Assembly: GCA_004194705.1 (NCBI GenBank)
Contig: SADC01000118.1
Span: forward strand, 1-64,000
Reading direction: 5' to 3'
From: Ditylenchus dipsaci
Lineage: Eukaryota > Nematoda > Chromadorea > Rhabditida > Anguinidae
DNA length: 64,000 nucleotides
Shown here: positions 43,401 through 50,898 of the stretch, piece after piece
Numbering within the stretch: the first letter of the stretch is position 1
Layout: each line of letters opens with the position of its first letter
Notes under the pieces: generated by a model
What the model saw: only the letters and a program-made list of their open reading frames with translations
Database searches by the model: none
Told to the model about the DNA's origin: nothing
Program-made: the position numbers and the translations under genes

Positions 43401-44176
43401 AAATCGAGAGTTTCTTCAAATCGAGTATAAGCTTCACCTTATTTGAGATTTAACCGACCTAACCACGTTCGGAGGTTAGTTAAATAGGCAGTTCGTTAAA
43501 TCGAGAGTTGACTGTACTGTACTTGTTGTCATATTTTGTTTATATGGCTCATCCTATCAGATATTTCGTTTGCACTTTCTTGCACCGGAACCAGAGCCGC
43601 TCTGCTCCCGCTCTGCATCCGGCTCCACTCCGGTCTCGAGCCGGAACCAGATCCGGAGCCGGAAATTTTGCCTCCCAGAGCCTGCAGCAGATCCAGAGCA
43701 AAAAATTTGCCCCAACGGAGCCGGCAGCCAGATCCGGAGCGGGAAATTTTGAAATGCCAGCACTGCATGAAAGGGGTGCCAGTTTAAACGTAAGTTGACT
43801 GTACTCGGTTACCTATAAGTACTTTTCCTATGTCAAAAAGATAAAGCCGAAAAGTAAGAATTAAAAGGTAAAAATGTCCCGAAATAGCCAGACGTCGCTG
43901 CTCAGATTATTTATAAACACTTCTTGATTGCTAAGATAGGTCTTTCTTCTAGGCCAATTAGAGGGAAATATGGTTCTCATGGAGAATTTCCTGAATGTTT
44001 TCAAACAATAGTTGTTAATAAGGAAATTCCATCGCCGATTTAATTGAGCGCATTGGAGCAGGTCAATAACAGCTGCAATGCAATTGCCTATTTCAATCTA
44101 AAACATTTTTTAGCGAAATAAAATTGGAGCACTTGAATCCTACAAGTATGTCATCAGGCAGATCTTGTAGTAACAT
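31440..44176 (-). CDS. F-box/leucine-rich-repeat protein gene, eight exons
   Basis: Predicted substrate-recognition subunit of an SCF-type ubiquitin ligase: the F-box would bind Skp1 and the LRRs the target. Minus-strand exons: 44144-44176, 43921-44097, 39002-39282 (holding a 38-nt intron), 37258-37532, 35441-35561, 34398-34577, 31777-31848, 31440-31727. All phases agree, giving about 462 residues and a TAA stop. The F-box is at the very N-terminus (MLLQDLPDDIL, then DLLQCAQLNRRWNFLI after a 46-nt intron). LRR-like segments include LEELNLQG, LQRLVLDD, LQHLELSKC, LKSVYV, LNTLYLASMKLP, KLSLAYCSGVEM and AIRRLELFSVQQF. TTTTACAG lies 9 nt before the ATG, so the first exon may be spliced-leader accepting. 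The joins at exons 2/3 and inside exon 3 are the least certain. No frame breaks, so it is probably functional. Introns 2-6 are full of transposons. Confidence 0.85.
31882..33600. mobile_element. hAT-like element with GCCGCCGGC words, perfect 8-bp TSD CCGGACAA, hosting another hAT
   Basis: CCGGACAA at 31874-31881 and 33601-33608. Ends CACCTGCAGCGCCGCC and the inverse of TACCTGCATCGCGCC. GC-rich subterminal words lie at 31890-31995 and 33525-33590. It lies in intron 6 of the F-box/LRR gene. 32256-32958 is a later hAT-like insertion within it. Confidence 0.75.
32256..32958. mobile_element. hAT-like element with GAGCGCTCGA words, 7/8 TSD GTTATTAA/GTTATCAA
   Basis: Ends TAGGGTTGTCGAGCGCTCGA and the inverse of TAGGGTTGTCGAATCGAGCG. 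Flanks GTTATTAA (32248-32255) and GTTATCAA (32959-32966). Arrays of TCGAAATTTTCGAGC words lie at both ends, with a 400-bp core without recognised coding. Younger than its host element. Confidence 0.82.
34710..35384. mobile_element. pogo-like palindromic element in intron 5 of the F-box/LRR gene
   Basis: 675 bp, TA flanks, ends CAGCCAAACCTCTATACGAC and GTTGTATAGAGGTTTGACTG. The arms are long and nearly perfect (TTCGTTCCCACCTAGGGTCC; GACCTCTTCCTACTCGGTGG; CCTAAAATC centre), and a smaller CAAAACCTCTATATAGTGG dyad is inserted at 35130-35210. Confidence 0.88.
35735..36934. mobile_element. MULE-like element A, GGTGAATTCATCCTC words, perfect 9-bp TSD GTTATATAG
   Basis: GTTATATAG at 35726-35734 and 36935-36943 brackets GGCTCTAGGTGAATTCATCC (left) and the inverse of GGGCGACGGTGAATTCATCC (right). 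Four 15-bp words at the left and five inverted at the right. CTTTTTGTCCTGGCAG / GTCAAGACAAAAAGG mark the inner end of each array. Internally there is a B-box-like ACTCGAACTAG motif (36028-36048) and a palindrome with CCAAGTGGTCGACCACTTGG words (36090-36530). Confidence 0.88.
37582..38980. repeat. Large TAGCGAATAACC-bounded palindrome carrying nested elements
   Basis: GTAGCGAATAACC (37582-37594) is mirrored by GGTTATTCGCTAC (38968-38980). The arms share GGATGTGGTATAACG and CACTTTTTCGTGCTTTTCAG. The centre is a GTAAGT hairpin copy (37980-38240) bounded by CCTTGGGGGACCAAGG words. A further palindromic element (about 38393-38853, ends CATGGATGTCAAAAGC) is inserted in the right arm. Confidence 0.75.
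38393..38853. mobile_element. Nested palindromic element, ends CATGGATGTCAAAAGC
   Basis: Almost perfect inverted arms (AACACCCGGCTGAGGTTAAG; GACTAGCTTGTCGAAAAAAA mirrored). It interrupts the right arm of 37582-38980 between CCCAAAAAGATGTTTTTTT and TTTTTTCGACTAATTACG, so it post-dates it. Flanking T-runs hide the TSD. Confidence 0.8.
39440..39783. repeat. pogo-like element with truncated right end
   Basis: The left end CAGTCACCCCTCGTTAGACC leads into TTCGTTCCCACCTAGGGTTC. The mirrored right arm begins at 39717 (ATTTCAGACTAGACTGGCCG) but stops after AAAAAGTG, where a GGGCGGCGGTAAATTGAAACC sequence begins. A more complete right arm is at 42253-42345. Confidence 0.65.
39784..40456. repeat. GGTAAATTGAACCTC words, B-box-like repeat and CCGGAGCCAGATCCGGAG array
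   Basis: GGGCGGCGGTAAATTG resembles the MULE-like right terminus. B-box-like GGTTCAAATCCCGG at 39993-40006 begins a segment (to about 40205) that is the inverse of 41307-41590. 40205-40330 has GGCTCCGAGCCGGAGCCAGA words also found at 43570-43750 and 25664-25745. Non-coding. Confidence 0.55.
40466..42117. mobile_element. MULE-like element B, 15-bp GGTAAATTCATCCTC arrays, perfect 9-bp TSD ATGATCCAT
   Basis: ATGATCCAT at 40457-40465 and 42118-42126. Ends GGCTCTAGGTAAATTCATCC and the inverse of GGGCGGCGGTAAATTCATCC. About 7 words at the left (40472-40585) and about 23 inverted words at the right (41755-42113), part of them in a duplicated block of roughly 150 bp. The interior holds a GTAAGT hairpin copy (40925-41170) and the B-box repeat (41307-41590). 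No transposase. Confidence 0.9.
42400..43514. mobile_element. pogo-like element hosting a hAT-like element
   Basis: Ends CAGTGAACTCTCGATTTAAC and GTTAAATCGAGAGTTGACTG, TA flanks, 1115 bp. Further TTCGTTAAATCGAGAG words occur at both ends. A hAT-like MITE (42620-42974) lies inside. It is in intron 2 of the F-box/LRR gene. Confidence 0.85.
42620..42974. mobile_element. hAT-like MITE with TTTGCGGAC words, 7/8 TSD GCAGTCGA/GCAATCGA
   Basis: Ends GGGTTGGATAGACTTGC and the inverse of GGGTTGGCCAGACTTGC. Flanks GCAGTCGA (42612-42619) and GCAATCGA (42975-42982). Eight or more TCCGCAAA words at the right. The core (42690-42760) is homologous to the core of 17725-18331. Confidence 0.85.
43515..43920. 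repeat. GGAGCCGGAACCAGATCCGG word array
   Basis: 43570-43760 contains alternating GCTCCGGCTC / GAGCCGGAACCAGATCCGG words, as at 40205-40330. Open frames crossing it on both strands are artefacts of the repeated words. A pogo-like end (AGTTGACTGTACTCGG) is at 43791. Confidence 0.6.
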
Positions 44177-44283
44177 TGAACTGGCTGTAAAATAAGTTTT
44201 TTCACGGAACTTAATTGTTGTTGAACTTTACCACACACTGGTTACAAGCCTGAAAACTTCAGGTAGAGTCGACTCTTGATTTA

Positions 44284-44865
44284 CAGGGTGCGCCAATTTT
44301 TTCGCACGTATTTGTTTTGGCCATAACTTTTTTGTTTTTCATGATTTTGACGTAATTTTTTTTTAAAGAAAGCTGAGACTCCAGGCAACCGAACCGTACC
44401 AAATTTGTTTATGTTTGTTTGTCGTACACACTAAAAATTGTGATTAAGGAAAGGGTCTAGTTTTTTCTTTTTTTAGCCATGACCTACACATTTCAAGACA
44501 AGGCAAAGGTTGTTTTGGCTGCAATTGGGCGAAGAGAAGTGATTGGACCGTTTTTTTTTTGAGGAAAATGTGACAGGAATCAGCTATCTGCGTTTGCTTC
44601 AAAATCAATTCTATCCGGCAGTTAGAGGTGTGCGTGTATCGATACGAATTTGTTGACTTTTTTTGATTTCAGGTGCTCGAGATCTGATTTTTATGCAAGA
44701 AGGTGCTCCTCCGCATTGGGCTCTAGCTGTTATGTTGTATAAATGCTTGGTACGGTTCGGTTGCTTAGAGTCTCAGCTTTCTTTTAAAAAAAATTACGTC
44801 AAAATCATGAAAAACAAAAAAAGTTATGGCCAAAACAAATACGTGCGAAAAAATTGGCGCCCCTG
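44284..44865. mobile_element. Mariner/Tc-like element with about 118-bp terminal inverted repeats
   Basis: 582 bp between TA dinucleotides (44282-44283, 44866-44867). Ends CAGGGTGCGCCAATTTTTTC and the inverse of CAGGGGCGCCAATTTTTTCG. The arms match for about 118 bp (GTTCGGTTGCCTGGAGTCTC vicinity). Plus-strand fragments between the arms encode VIGPFFFEENVTG (44540-44580, frameshifted) and LIFMQEGAPPHWA (44685-44725). These correspond to Tc/mariner transposase blocks (IGPFFFE..VTG; QDGAPPH). Internally deleted. It appears inserted into a degraded pogo-like end (AGAGTCGACTCTTGATT at 44264). Confidence 0.85.
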
Positions 44866-45034
44866 TAGTAGTGTATTGCTAAGTCGATTTCCAGGTGTAC
44901 ACTCACTCGAGAGTTGACAATTGAAAATAGAGGAAGAGCAATTTAAAGAAATGCAGAAAAATGAGTGCAGTCAAACTTCTCATTAACTTAACTCAAGGGA
45001 CCGGTTCGAGCGTTATCTTAATGAGAAAGTCAGT

Positions 45035-45520
45035 TACAAGTAGGCTTGGCAGATTGTGTTCCGGTGAGATTCGGGATTGGGATTTCCAAAATTTTCGGGA
45101 TTGGGATTGGGATTCTCAAAAATGTCGGGATCCCGATCGGGATTTCCGCTAGTGAATTTATTCGATGAGATATTTCAAAGAATTCATTTCAACACACAAT
45201 TGCAACACGGAGAATTTCAATCAATAAGTTAATTTAACATATTCTAGAGCTTTGTTGAAGAAAATTAGTTGTTCGGCTTTTTTCGCATCAAGTTGTTCCC
45301 TTCTGTACTCAAACACGTCTCTGGCATGACTAAAGAGCTGCTTACTGGCGACAGATGTTTATGGTGCCGAGAAAAATCGGCGAGCATGGCTTCCGGCGGG
45401 ATTCGGGATTGGGATTTAAAAAATTTTCGGGATCGGAATTGGAATTTGGCTTTTGGACCGGCGGGATTCGGGATCGGTATTTTCAAAATTTTCAGAAATT
45501 TCCCCCCCCCTGGCAGGTCT
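45035..45520. repeat. GATTCGGGATTGGGATTT word element
   Basis: Starts TAGGCTTGGCAG, ends CTGGCAGGTCT. Words GGGATTCGGGATTGGGATTT lie at 45067-45150 and 45397-45490, separated by an AT-rich core. It has the same layout as the hAT-like elements, but I could not find a TSD. Confidence 0.55.
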
Positions 45521-46117
45521 TTTTAGAGCGACTCTGGATGCATGAAAAAGCACGCATACCAGAGTTTATTTATGCGGTAGGCCCCAGTATTCAAAACTAT
45601 GTTCAACATCTTCTTTTTGGCTATCCAGGTACCTTTTCAGGTTGGATTGCCTTGGAAAAACCAGGACAAAAGTCGAATTTTGGTCAAAAATGTTGGCTAA
45701 ATACGGTATTTTAACCTTGTTTAACCCGATTCTCACACGACTTTACATCAGAATTAGTGCTTCTTCATCACTTTGTATAAAAATAAATTTTCCAGGCTTA
45801 ATAGTCTTATAAAAATTCGTTTATGTCTGTTATTCAAGAAAAAAATCATAAAAGAACGACAAATTGCGAAAGACAATAAAACTAAAAAAGGCGCGTATTT
45901 AAAAAAAAATTTTAAAAAAGATTTTACGGACAATTTTAACATTTTTTCAAAAAAATTTCACATGAAATTTTTTGAAAATTTGTACACAATTGAACAAGGT
46001 ACTGTAGATTCTAAATTTTTTCATATCTAACACACAAAAGATAAGCTGTAAAATATATTTGCTTTTCGGAATCTTTGAAATAATCAAAACCAGATATTCA
46101 TTCATCTTAATATCAAA
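45521..46117. repeat. GTAAGT hairpin fragment and AT-rich spacer
   Basis: 45525-45600 holds the distal arm (GACTCTGGATGCATGAAAAA, TATGCGGTAGGCCCCAG), then CCTTGGAAAAACCAGG. 45730-46080 is Lys/Phe-codon-rich open sequence of biased composition with no recognised protein. Confidence 0.5.
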
Positions 46118-46976
46118 ATGGACAATTTATTGGAAGCGTGCAAGTTCCTGTCTCGTCAAGAACTTGACTTGCTGCAACCTGTTAGTCGCCAGCTTGCTCA
46201 GCTAATTCAGAAATACCTAGATCATGCACCTTACGACTTTTTGAAAGAATGGTACAGTCAAACCTCTATATAACGGCCCCCCCCTAAAAGTTCGTTCCCA
46301 CCTTGGGTCCGACACTTTTTTTAGCTCGATTTTCAAAGCTTTTTTAAATTCTGTTTTGACAGTCTGGTCGCAAAATAGCAAGGATTCCGATTTTGCCGAT
46401 CGTTTTTTGAAAAGTAAACGAATTTTGGGATAAAAAATACAAAACCTCTATATAATGGCCCTCTAATTTTTTTTTAGAAGGCCGTTATATAGAGGTTTTG
46501 TATTTTTAAAAGTAAAATTATTCAAATATTGAAAAACAATCGGCAAAATCGGAATCCTTGCTATATTGCGACCAGACTGTCAAAACAGAATTTAGAAAAA
46601 GCTTTGAAAATCGAGCTAAAAAAAAGTGTCGGACCCAAGGTGGGAACGAACTTTTAGGGGGGGGGGCCGTTATATAGAGGTTTGACTGTAGTTATAACAG
46701 CACATGCAGGTGAACTATTTCAAAACATTACTGTTAGTTTTCCTGGTTATAAAGGAACTTCCCTAGCAATTCTGCACAAAACACTACTATTCGCTTTGGA
46801 TATACTGAGTTATTCGGCAAACCTCGCTATTCTTCAGCGGAAACTGCTTTGCTGCTGCACCAACTACACCTGATTAGTCGACACTGGCAAAATGGCCATT
46901 TGCTGTTAACGTTGGATATGGAAGAGAGCAAAGGAAAACACATTCTGCATCACATTTTGGATCTCCTAGTCTGATG
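46118..46976 (+). pseudogene. F-box-like gene interrupted by a pogo-like MITE
   Basis: ATG at 46118 opens a frame of 45 codons containing KFLSRQELDLLQPVSRQLAQ, which resembles the F-box-like helix block of nematode F-box families (FL.R..LD.LQ..SR). The frame runs straight into the MITE 46255-46688 and stops inside it. Beyond the MITE, coding-like sequence resumes but changes frame. The last part (about 46786-46974) reads GYTELFGKPRYSSAETALLL and ends in a TGA. Even without the MITE the junction TGG-TAG would stop. So this is a pseudogene or an allele with errors. Exact family unknown. Confidence 0.5.
46255..46688. mobile_element. pogo-like palindromic MITE inside the F-box-like ORF
   Basis: 434 bp, TA at 46253-46254 and 46689-46690. 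Ends CAGTCAAACCTCTATATAAC and GTTATATAGAGGTTTGACTG. The arms are highly complementary and homologous to 34710-35384. Recent, judging by arm similarity. Confidence 0.93.
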
Positions 46977-47462
46977 CACTGCAGGAAACTCATGATAGAT
47001 TTATGTATTCCACTAATGAAACTGGCTCTACACACCTATCCACTGCTTAATGCCATCCCTAGACTAGTTTTTCGTACTATTGGCGCTTACGCAGATTATA
47101 AATTTTGTGCGCTGAGATATTGCTATTTTGAGTATATAAGACAGAAATTTCGCACCACTTAGCTACTTTAACAAATATCTCAGCGCACAAGAATTATTTT
47201 GATCCGATCTCAACGGATTCGGATTCAGGAAGAGATTTTAGTGCAAGGGGTGAATTTCCAAAAACTTTTGCTTAGAAAATCGATGATTTTTAATCAAAAA
47301 TCGAAAAAAAAATCATTCATGGCTGACAGTTGGGTATCGTCCGATATAGCATGTAAATAGTTAAGTTTGTGATAGTGCGGTTGAAAATAAACTGAAAAAG
47401 TCAATAAAAAGATTATACACATAAAATATCACTCTGTTCGTCACTTCAAGCACTTAGCTATA
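46977..47462. other. Gene-free stretch with an ATATCTCAGCGCAC dyad
   Basis: Includes an inverted GCGCTGAGATATTG / AATATCTCAGCGCA pair (47109-47180) of the palindrome family seen at 1640-2036. No gene. Confidence 0.4.
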
Positions 47463-48132
47463 AAGTCCACTCTCGCTAACCCACCATAGCGACAGGTCTT
47501 AGGGTGGCGGGTAAAAGGGAACCGGTCCGTTAGCGACGGTGTCAGTTAGCGACGGTCAGTTGCGACGCTTTTTTTAACGATCAGTTAGCGACGGTCAGTT
47601 AGCGACGGTTTGTTTTGAACATTTTATACTTTTTACATAAAGGTGAATTTTCATATGAAATTTTTTTCTGAGGTCATTTAGAAGCTAAAAATTAACGAGT
47701 AATCCGAATCACAAAAACAGAATTTCAAAATAAGACTTGATTGTTGAGATATGGCTTAAAGTTGGAAAGTCAACATTTCAAATAATATGCGTCCACTTCA
47801 GGCCATATCTCAACAACCGAGTCCAATCTTGAAATTCTGTTTCGTGATTCGGATTCCTCGTTAAACTTTAGCTGCTAGGTGACCTCAGAAAAAAAATTTA
47901 TATAATAATTCACCTTTATGTACAAACTATGAAATTTTCAAAAAAAAACCGTCGCTAACTGACCGTCGCTAACTGATCGTTAAAAAAAGCGTCGCTAACT
48001 GACCGTCGCTAACTGACACCGTCGCTAACTGACCGTACACCGGTAAAAGGTTTCCGTGTTTTCTTAGTCGGCCAGCCGAATCGAGCTCAAGGGGGTGGGT
48101 TAGCGGGGTGGCGAATTAGCGAGAGTTGATTG
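47463..48132. mobile_element. pogo-like element hosting a hAT-like element
   Basis: Ends AAGTCCACTCTCGCTAACCC and the inverse of CAATCAACTCTCGCTAATTC, TA flanks. The inner element 47519-48042 occupies most of it. Confidence 0.7.
47519..48042. mobile_element. hAT-like element with CAGTTAGCGACGGT words, perfect 8-bp TSD GTAAAAGG
   Basis: GTAAAAGG at 47511-47518 and 48043-48050. Arrays of GTCAGTTAGCGACGG at the left and the inverse at the right. The core is the ATATGGC/GCCATATCTCAACA palindrome family, so three elements are stacked here. Same word family as 6600-7645. Confidence 0.85.
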
Positions 48133-48716
48133 TAGTTCATTTTGAAAATGGATAGATACCGCAAAATTATGAAAAAAGAAGCAAGAGTTTGAGAAAAAAA
48201 ACATGAGAATGCAAATCACAGATTACATTTTAAACCCCCCCCGGAAATGCACTGGAACTCAACAAAAAGACTCTTAAAGTTCATTTTAGTCAAAATTCTT
48301 ACTAGGAATCATGTCGCAGGTTATTGTTGTCTGTCTTGGCTTTATTTAAAGGCCATAGCCACGCGTTCTGGATCGTCCCCCGGGAATTCAAGAAAAATTC
48401 TTAATCATTGAACTTCTATACGGATTTTTCAACTTGGTTTTCAACAAGACAGGGCCTAGAATTTAATTTTAGGTATAGTTTTGTTAGAATCAAGTTAAAA
48501 ACCCCGAGCAGAAGTTCAATGATCAGGAATTTTTTTTGAATCAACGGGGAGGCAAATATCTTTCAGGCAAATAGCTATAAGTGAGGCAAGCAATTTTACA
48601 CAACTACTAGTTCACCTTGATCAACGCGAGTAAGAACATTCGGAACAGAATCGAAATTTGTACTGGCACTACGGCATTGTGAATAAAAAGTAGAAAATGG
48701 GCAAACACGTGTAAAA
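48133..48716. repeat. Non-coding stretch with one palindrome
   Basis: 48375-48550 is an inverted repeat (TTCTTAATCATTGAACTTCT mirrored at AGAAGTTCAATGATCAGGAA) like the arms of 34900-35050. The rest shows no gene. Confidence 0.5.
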
Positions 48717-48977
48717 GTGACAACGATAACGAAAATAAATAGTTCAACACGTCAGAAACTTGTAAAATTGAGCCGGGAAGAATTGTCCTTTTACATGGAT
48801 CGGGAACAATCAGTCCTTCACATATTCCGGGAACATTTGCCGTATCCGCAACTAGGAAGACATAAGTGCTCTACAAGAATATTCAAAAAATCTCCCGTTA
48901 GGCTCCAGAAAATGACACCCCGGAAGGGCACCCCTTGTCAAGACTGTGTTACTCTTAAAATCCGTCTCCTCTTCTAA
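48717..48977 (+). CDS. Hypothetical basic coding segment
   Basis: About 86 codons of open, non-repetitive sequence with normal composition (KLVKLSREELSFYMDREQSV, later a basic Lys/Arg-rich stretch and CQDC). It starts with GTG, so if real it is an internal exon; CGTGTAAAAG lies just before it. No family recognised and no clear donor site. Low confidence. Confidence 0.25.
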   Translation: MTTITKINSSTRQKLVKLSREELSFYMDREQSVLHIFREHLPYPQLGRHKCSTRIFKKSPVRLQKMTPRKGTPCQDCVTLKIRLLF

Positions 48978-49098
48978 CACTAACGTCACCCCAGTTTGAC
49001 ACTAAAAGTAAAAGATGTATTAGAAACACTACAACAATTGCATAAACTCCTTTATACAGGTACTCAAACACACCATGACACAAACGGATAATGAAATT

Positions 49099-50590
49099 TT
49101 ATGTGAAACGACGCTTCTTTAGCTCTGCTTTCTTGATGGTCTCCAGCTTCTTCCGGTCTGAAATCAGAAAATGAATTTAATGTGTGATAGGTCATCAATT
49201 ACTTTTCATTTCGCGACTCCTCTCATCAGCAACAATTGGGTCTGCCACTCCGTACTTTTTTAGCCTCTTGTCTTTGACGACCACTTCATTAACGCCAATT
49301 ATGTTGTAATCTAAATTGAGAAAAATAATACCACTTGGCTCAATAGAAAAAAGTTATACTTCCTTCCGCATCGCGTTCATATATTGGTCGCTGATGCAGA
49401 CTTCGCTGGAGTCGAGGCAAACGGTTTCTTGCCGACCTGCGCAAACCAAGTTCCACAACTGAAGGCGAATCGGGATTGTTTTGAACTAAAAGTCATCAAT
49501 TGTATGAAAAAGCCCAGTGTCTGTTTACTAATTTTCGGCGGCCGCAACACATATGTAGGCGAAGGCACCTGCAAGAGATATCAAACATCCGTCTTAAGGT
49601 GTTAAGCGCTGGCAACAAATACCTGTGCATCCAACGACATAATTACATGCTCTACAACATCTGAGTCTTGAACGCTGAAGTCAGCCAACGAAGGGCAGAT
49701 AGGCAAAGTTAATCAGCTGAAAAATCCGAAAACAGTACAACTGAACGAGCGTTATTTTACGTCTTCCGAATTACGCACTGTCGTGCTTAACACCTGAAAC
49801 CAATTGAGATTCAACGGGAAAATATGAACATTTGAAAGACATTACTCGCTGCTTTTCCGCCGCTCATCAATGGATGGAAACCTCGGTCTGAATGGCGCTT
49901 GCAGCAAAGCTCGCTCCGAATGTCGGATCCACCACCACGTCAGCTTCTGAATTACACACTGCTGTACTCAGCACATCTAATAACAATCAGCAACAATTAA
50001 CAACAAAACAAAAATAAATCAAAAGGGTACTTGTTGCTTCTTCACTACTCATCAAAGCACTGGAAAACTCAGACTGAAATGCGCTTGCAGCAAAGCTTGC
50101 TCCGAATGTGGGTCTGCCACCGACCAGGTTCCGAATTGCGCAATGCCGTACTTGGTGCACCGAAAAAGTCTGAATTTAGACACGAGGCGCAAAAAATGAG
50201 GAAAGATTACTTGTTGTCTTTCGGTCACTCGTAAAAGCGCTGGAAACCTCGGACTGAAAGCGCTGGCTGCAAGCTTGCCCTGAATGTAGGGTCTGCCACC
50301 GAATCAACTTCATCATTGCGCCTTGCCGTACTCGGTGCACCTCAAAAATATTCTGAGTGTAGCAACTAGACGCTTACAATGAGGGAGAGATTACCTGTTG
50401 TTCTTTGGTGACTCATCAAAGCACTTGAAACCTCTGACTGAAAAGCACTTGCGGCAAAGCTAGCTCTGAATGTAGGGTCTGCCGCCGAACCAGTTTCTGA
50501 ATTGCGCACTGCTGCAATCGGTGCGCCTTAAAACAATCTGATTTAGCAATGAAACACACAGAAAATAGGAAGAGATTACCTGTTGTTCTT
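49099..50590 (-). CDS. 3' part of an unknown gene with tandemly duplicated phase-1 exons
   Basis: Minus-strand gene of unknown function, ending at TAA 49099-49101. The last three exons join well: 49360-49568 (its 3' part reads RPIYERDAEGN), 49203-49310 (YNIIGVNEVVVKDKRLKKYG, then VADPIVADERSREMK) and 49099-49157 (basic tail KKLETIKKAELKKRRF). Upstream come exons 49623-49674 and 49761-49793, then four homologous exons of about 130 nt at 49846-49976, 50031-50160, 50211-50340 and 50395-50526. Each is phase 1 to 1 and carries the peptide pattern (V/A)DPTF(G/R)ASFAASA(F/I)Q. A fifth copy survives only as 11 nt (50580-50590) before the LTR. Copies 1-3 need one-base additions to stay open, and copy 2 has TTTTCG where TTTTCAG is expected at its acceptor. 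No family recognised. Confidence 0.6.
50395..50526 (-). CDS. Best-preserved exon of the tandem array (copy 4)
   Basis: Acceptor TTTTAAG before 50526, donor GTAATC after 50395. The phase-1 frame is open throughout (SAADPTFRASFAASAFQSEV). Copies 3, 2 and 1 lie 185-190 bp apart on its 3' side. A symmetric exon phase lets the unit multiply without shifting the frame. Confidence 0.6.
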
Positions 50591-50898
50591 TGTTGAATTG
50601 CGTTGATAAATTCAACTAGAAAATAATCAAAAATAATTTTATTTGCTCTTTCTAAACACACAACTAACTAGCAGCGAATACAGTCCAATACAATAATAAT
50701 GCCTAGTTTCCCAAAGGACTGCCTGCTTCTCTCCGTCTTGTAGGCGGAGAGAAGCAGGACAGCATAGTTACATCAAAAACAATGTGTTAGATTTAAATCT
50801 GGGAGAGCACACAGGAATGTGCTGCAAAAAAGATAAAAGATTTTGGTTTTAACAGATTAAAAATAAATCAATAAAAGGACTTTATCGCACTCGCGACA
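50591..50898 (-). repeat. 3' LTR of the BEL/Pao element
   Basis: 308 bp, TG...CA. It contains a strong hairpin (CCTGCTTCTCTCCG with its inverse, 14-bp stem) and an AATAAA-type signal on the element's sense strand (GCAAATAAAATT). It begins directly after 11 nt of tandem-exon copy 5. Confidence 0.97.

Noticed and set aside
43508..43798. Several overlapping open frames rich in Pro, Arg and Ser
   Set aside because: Caused by CCGGAGCCAGATCCGG words read in all frames.
45773..46030. Lys/Phe/Asn-rich open frame as a gene
   Set aside because: Composition is what AT-rich DNA gives by chance; no motif, and the overlapping minus frame is similar.
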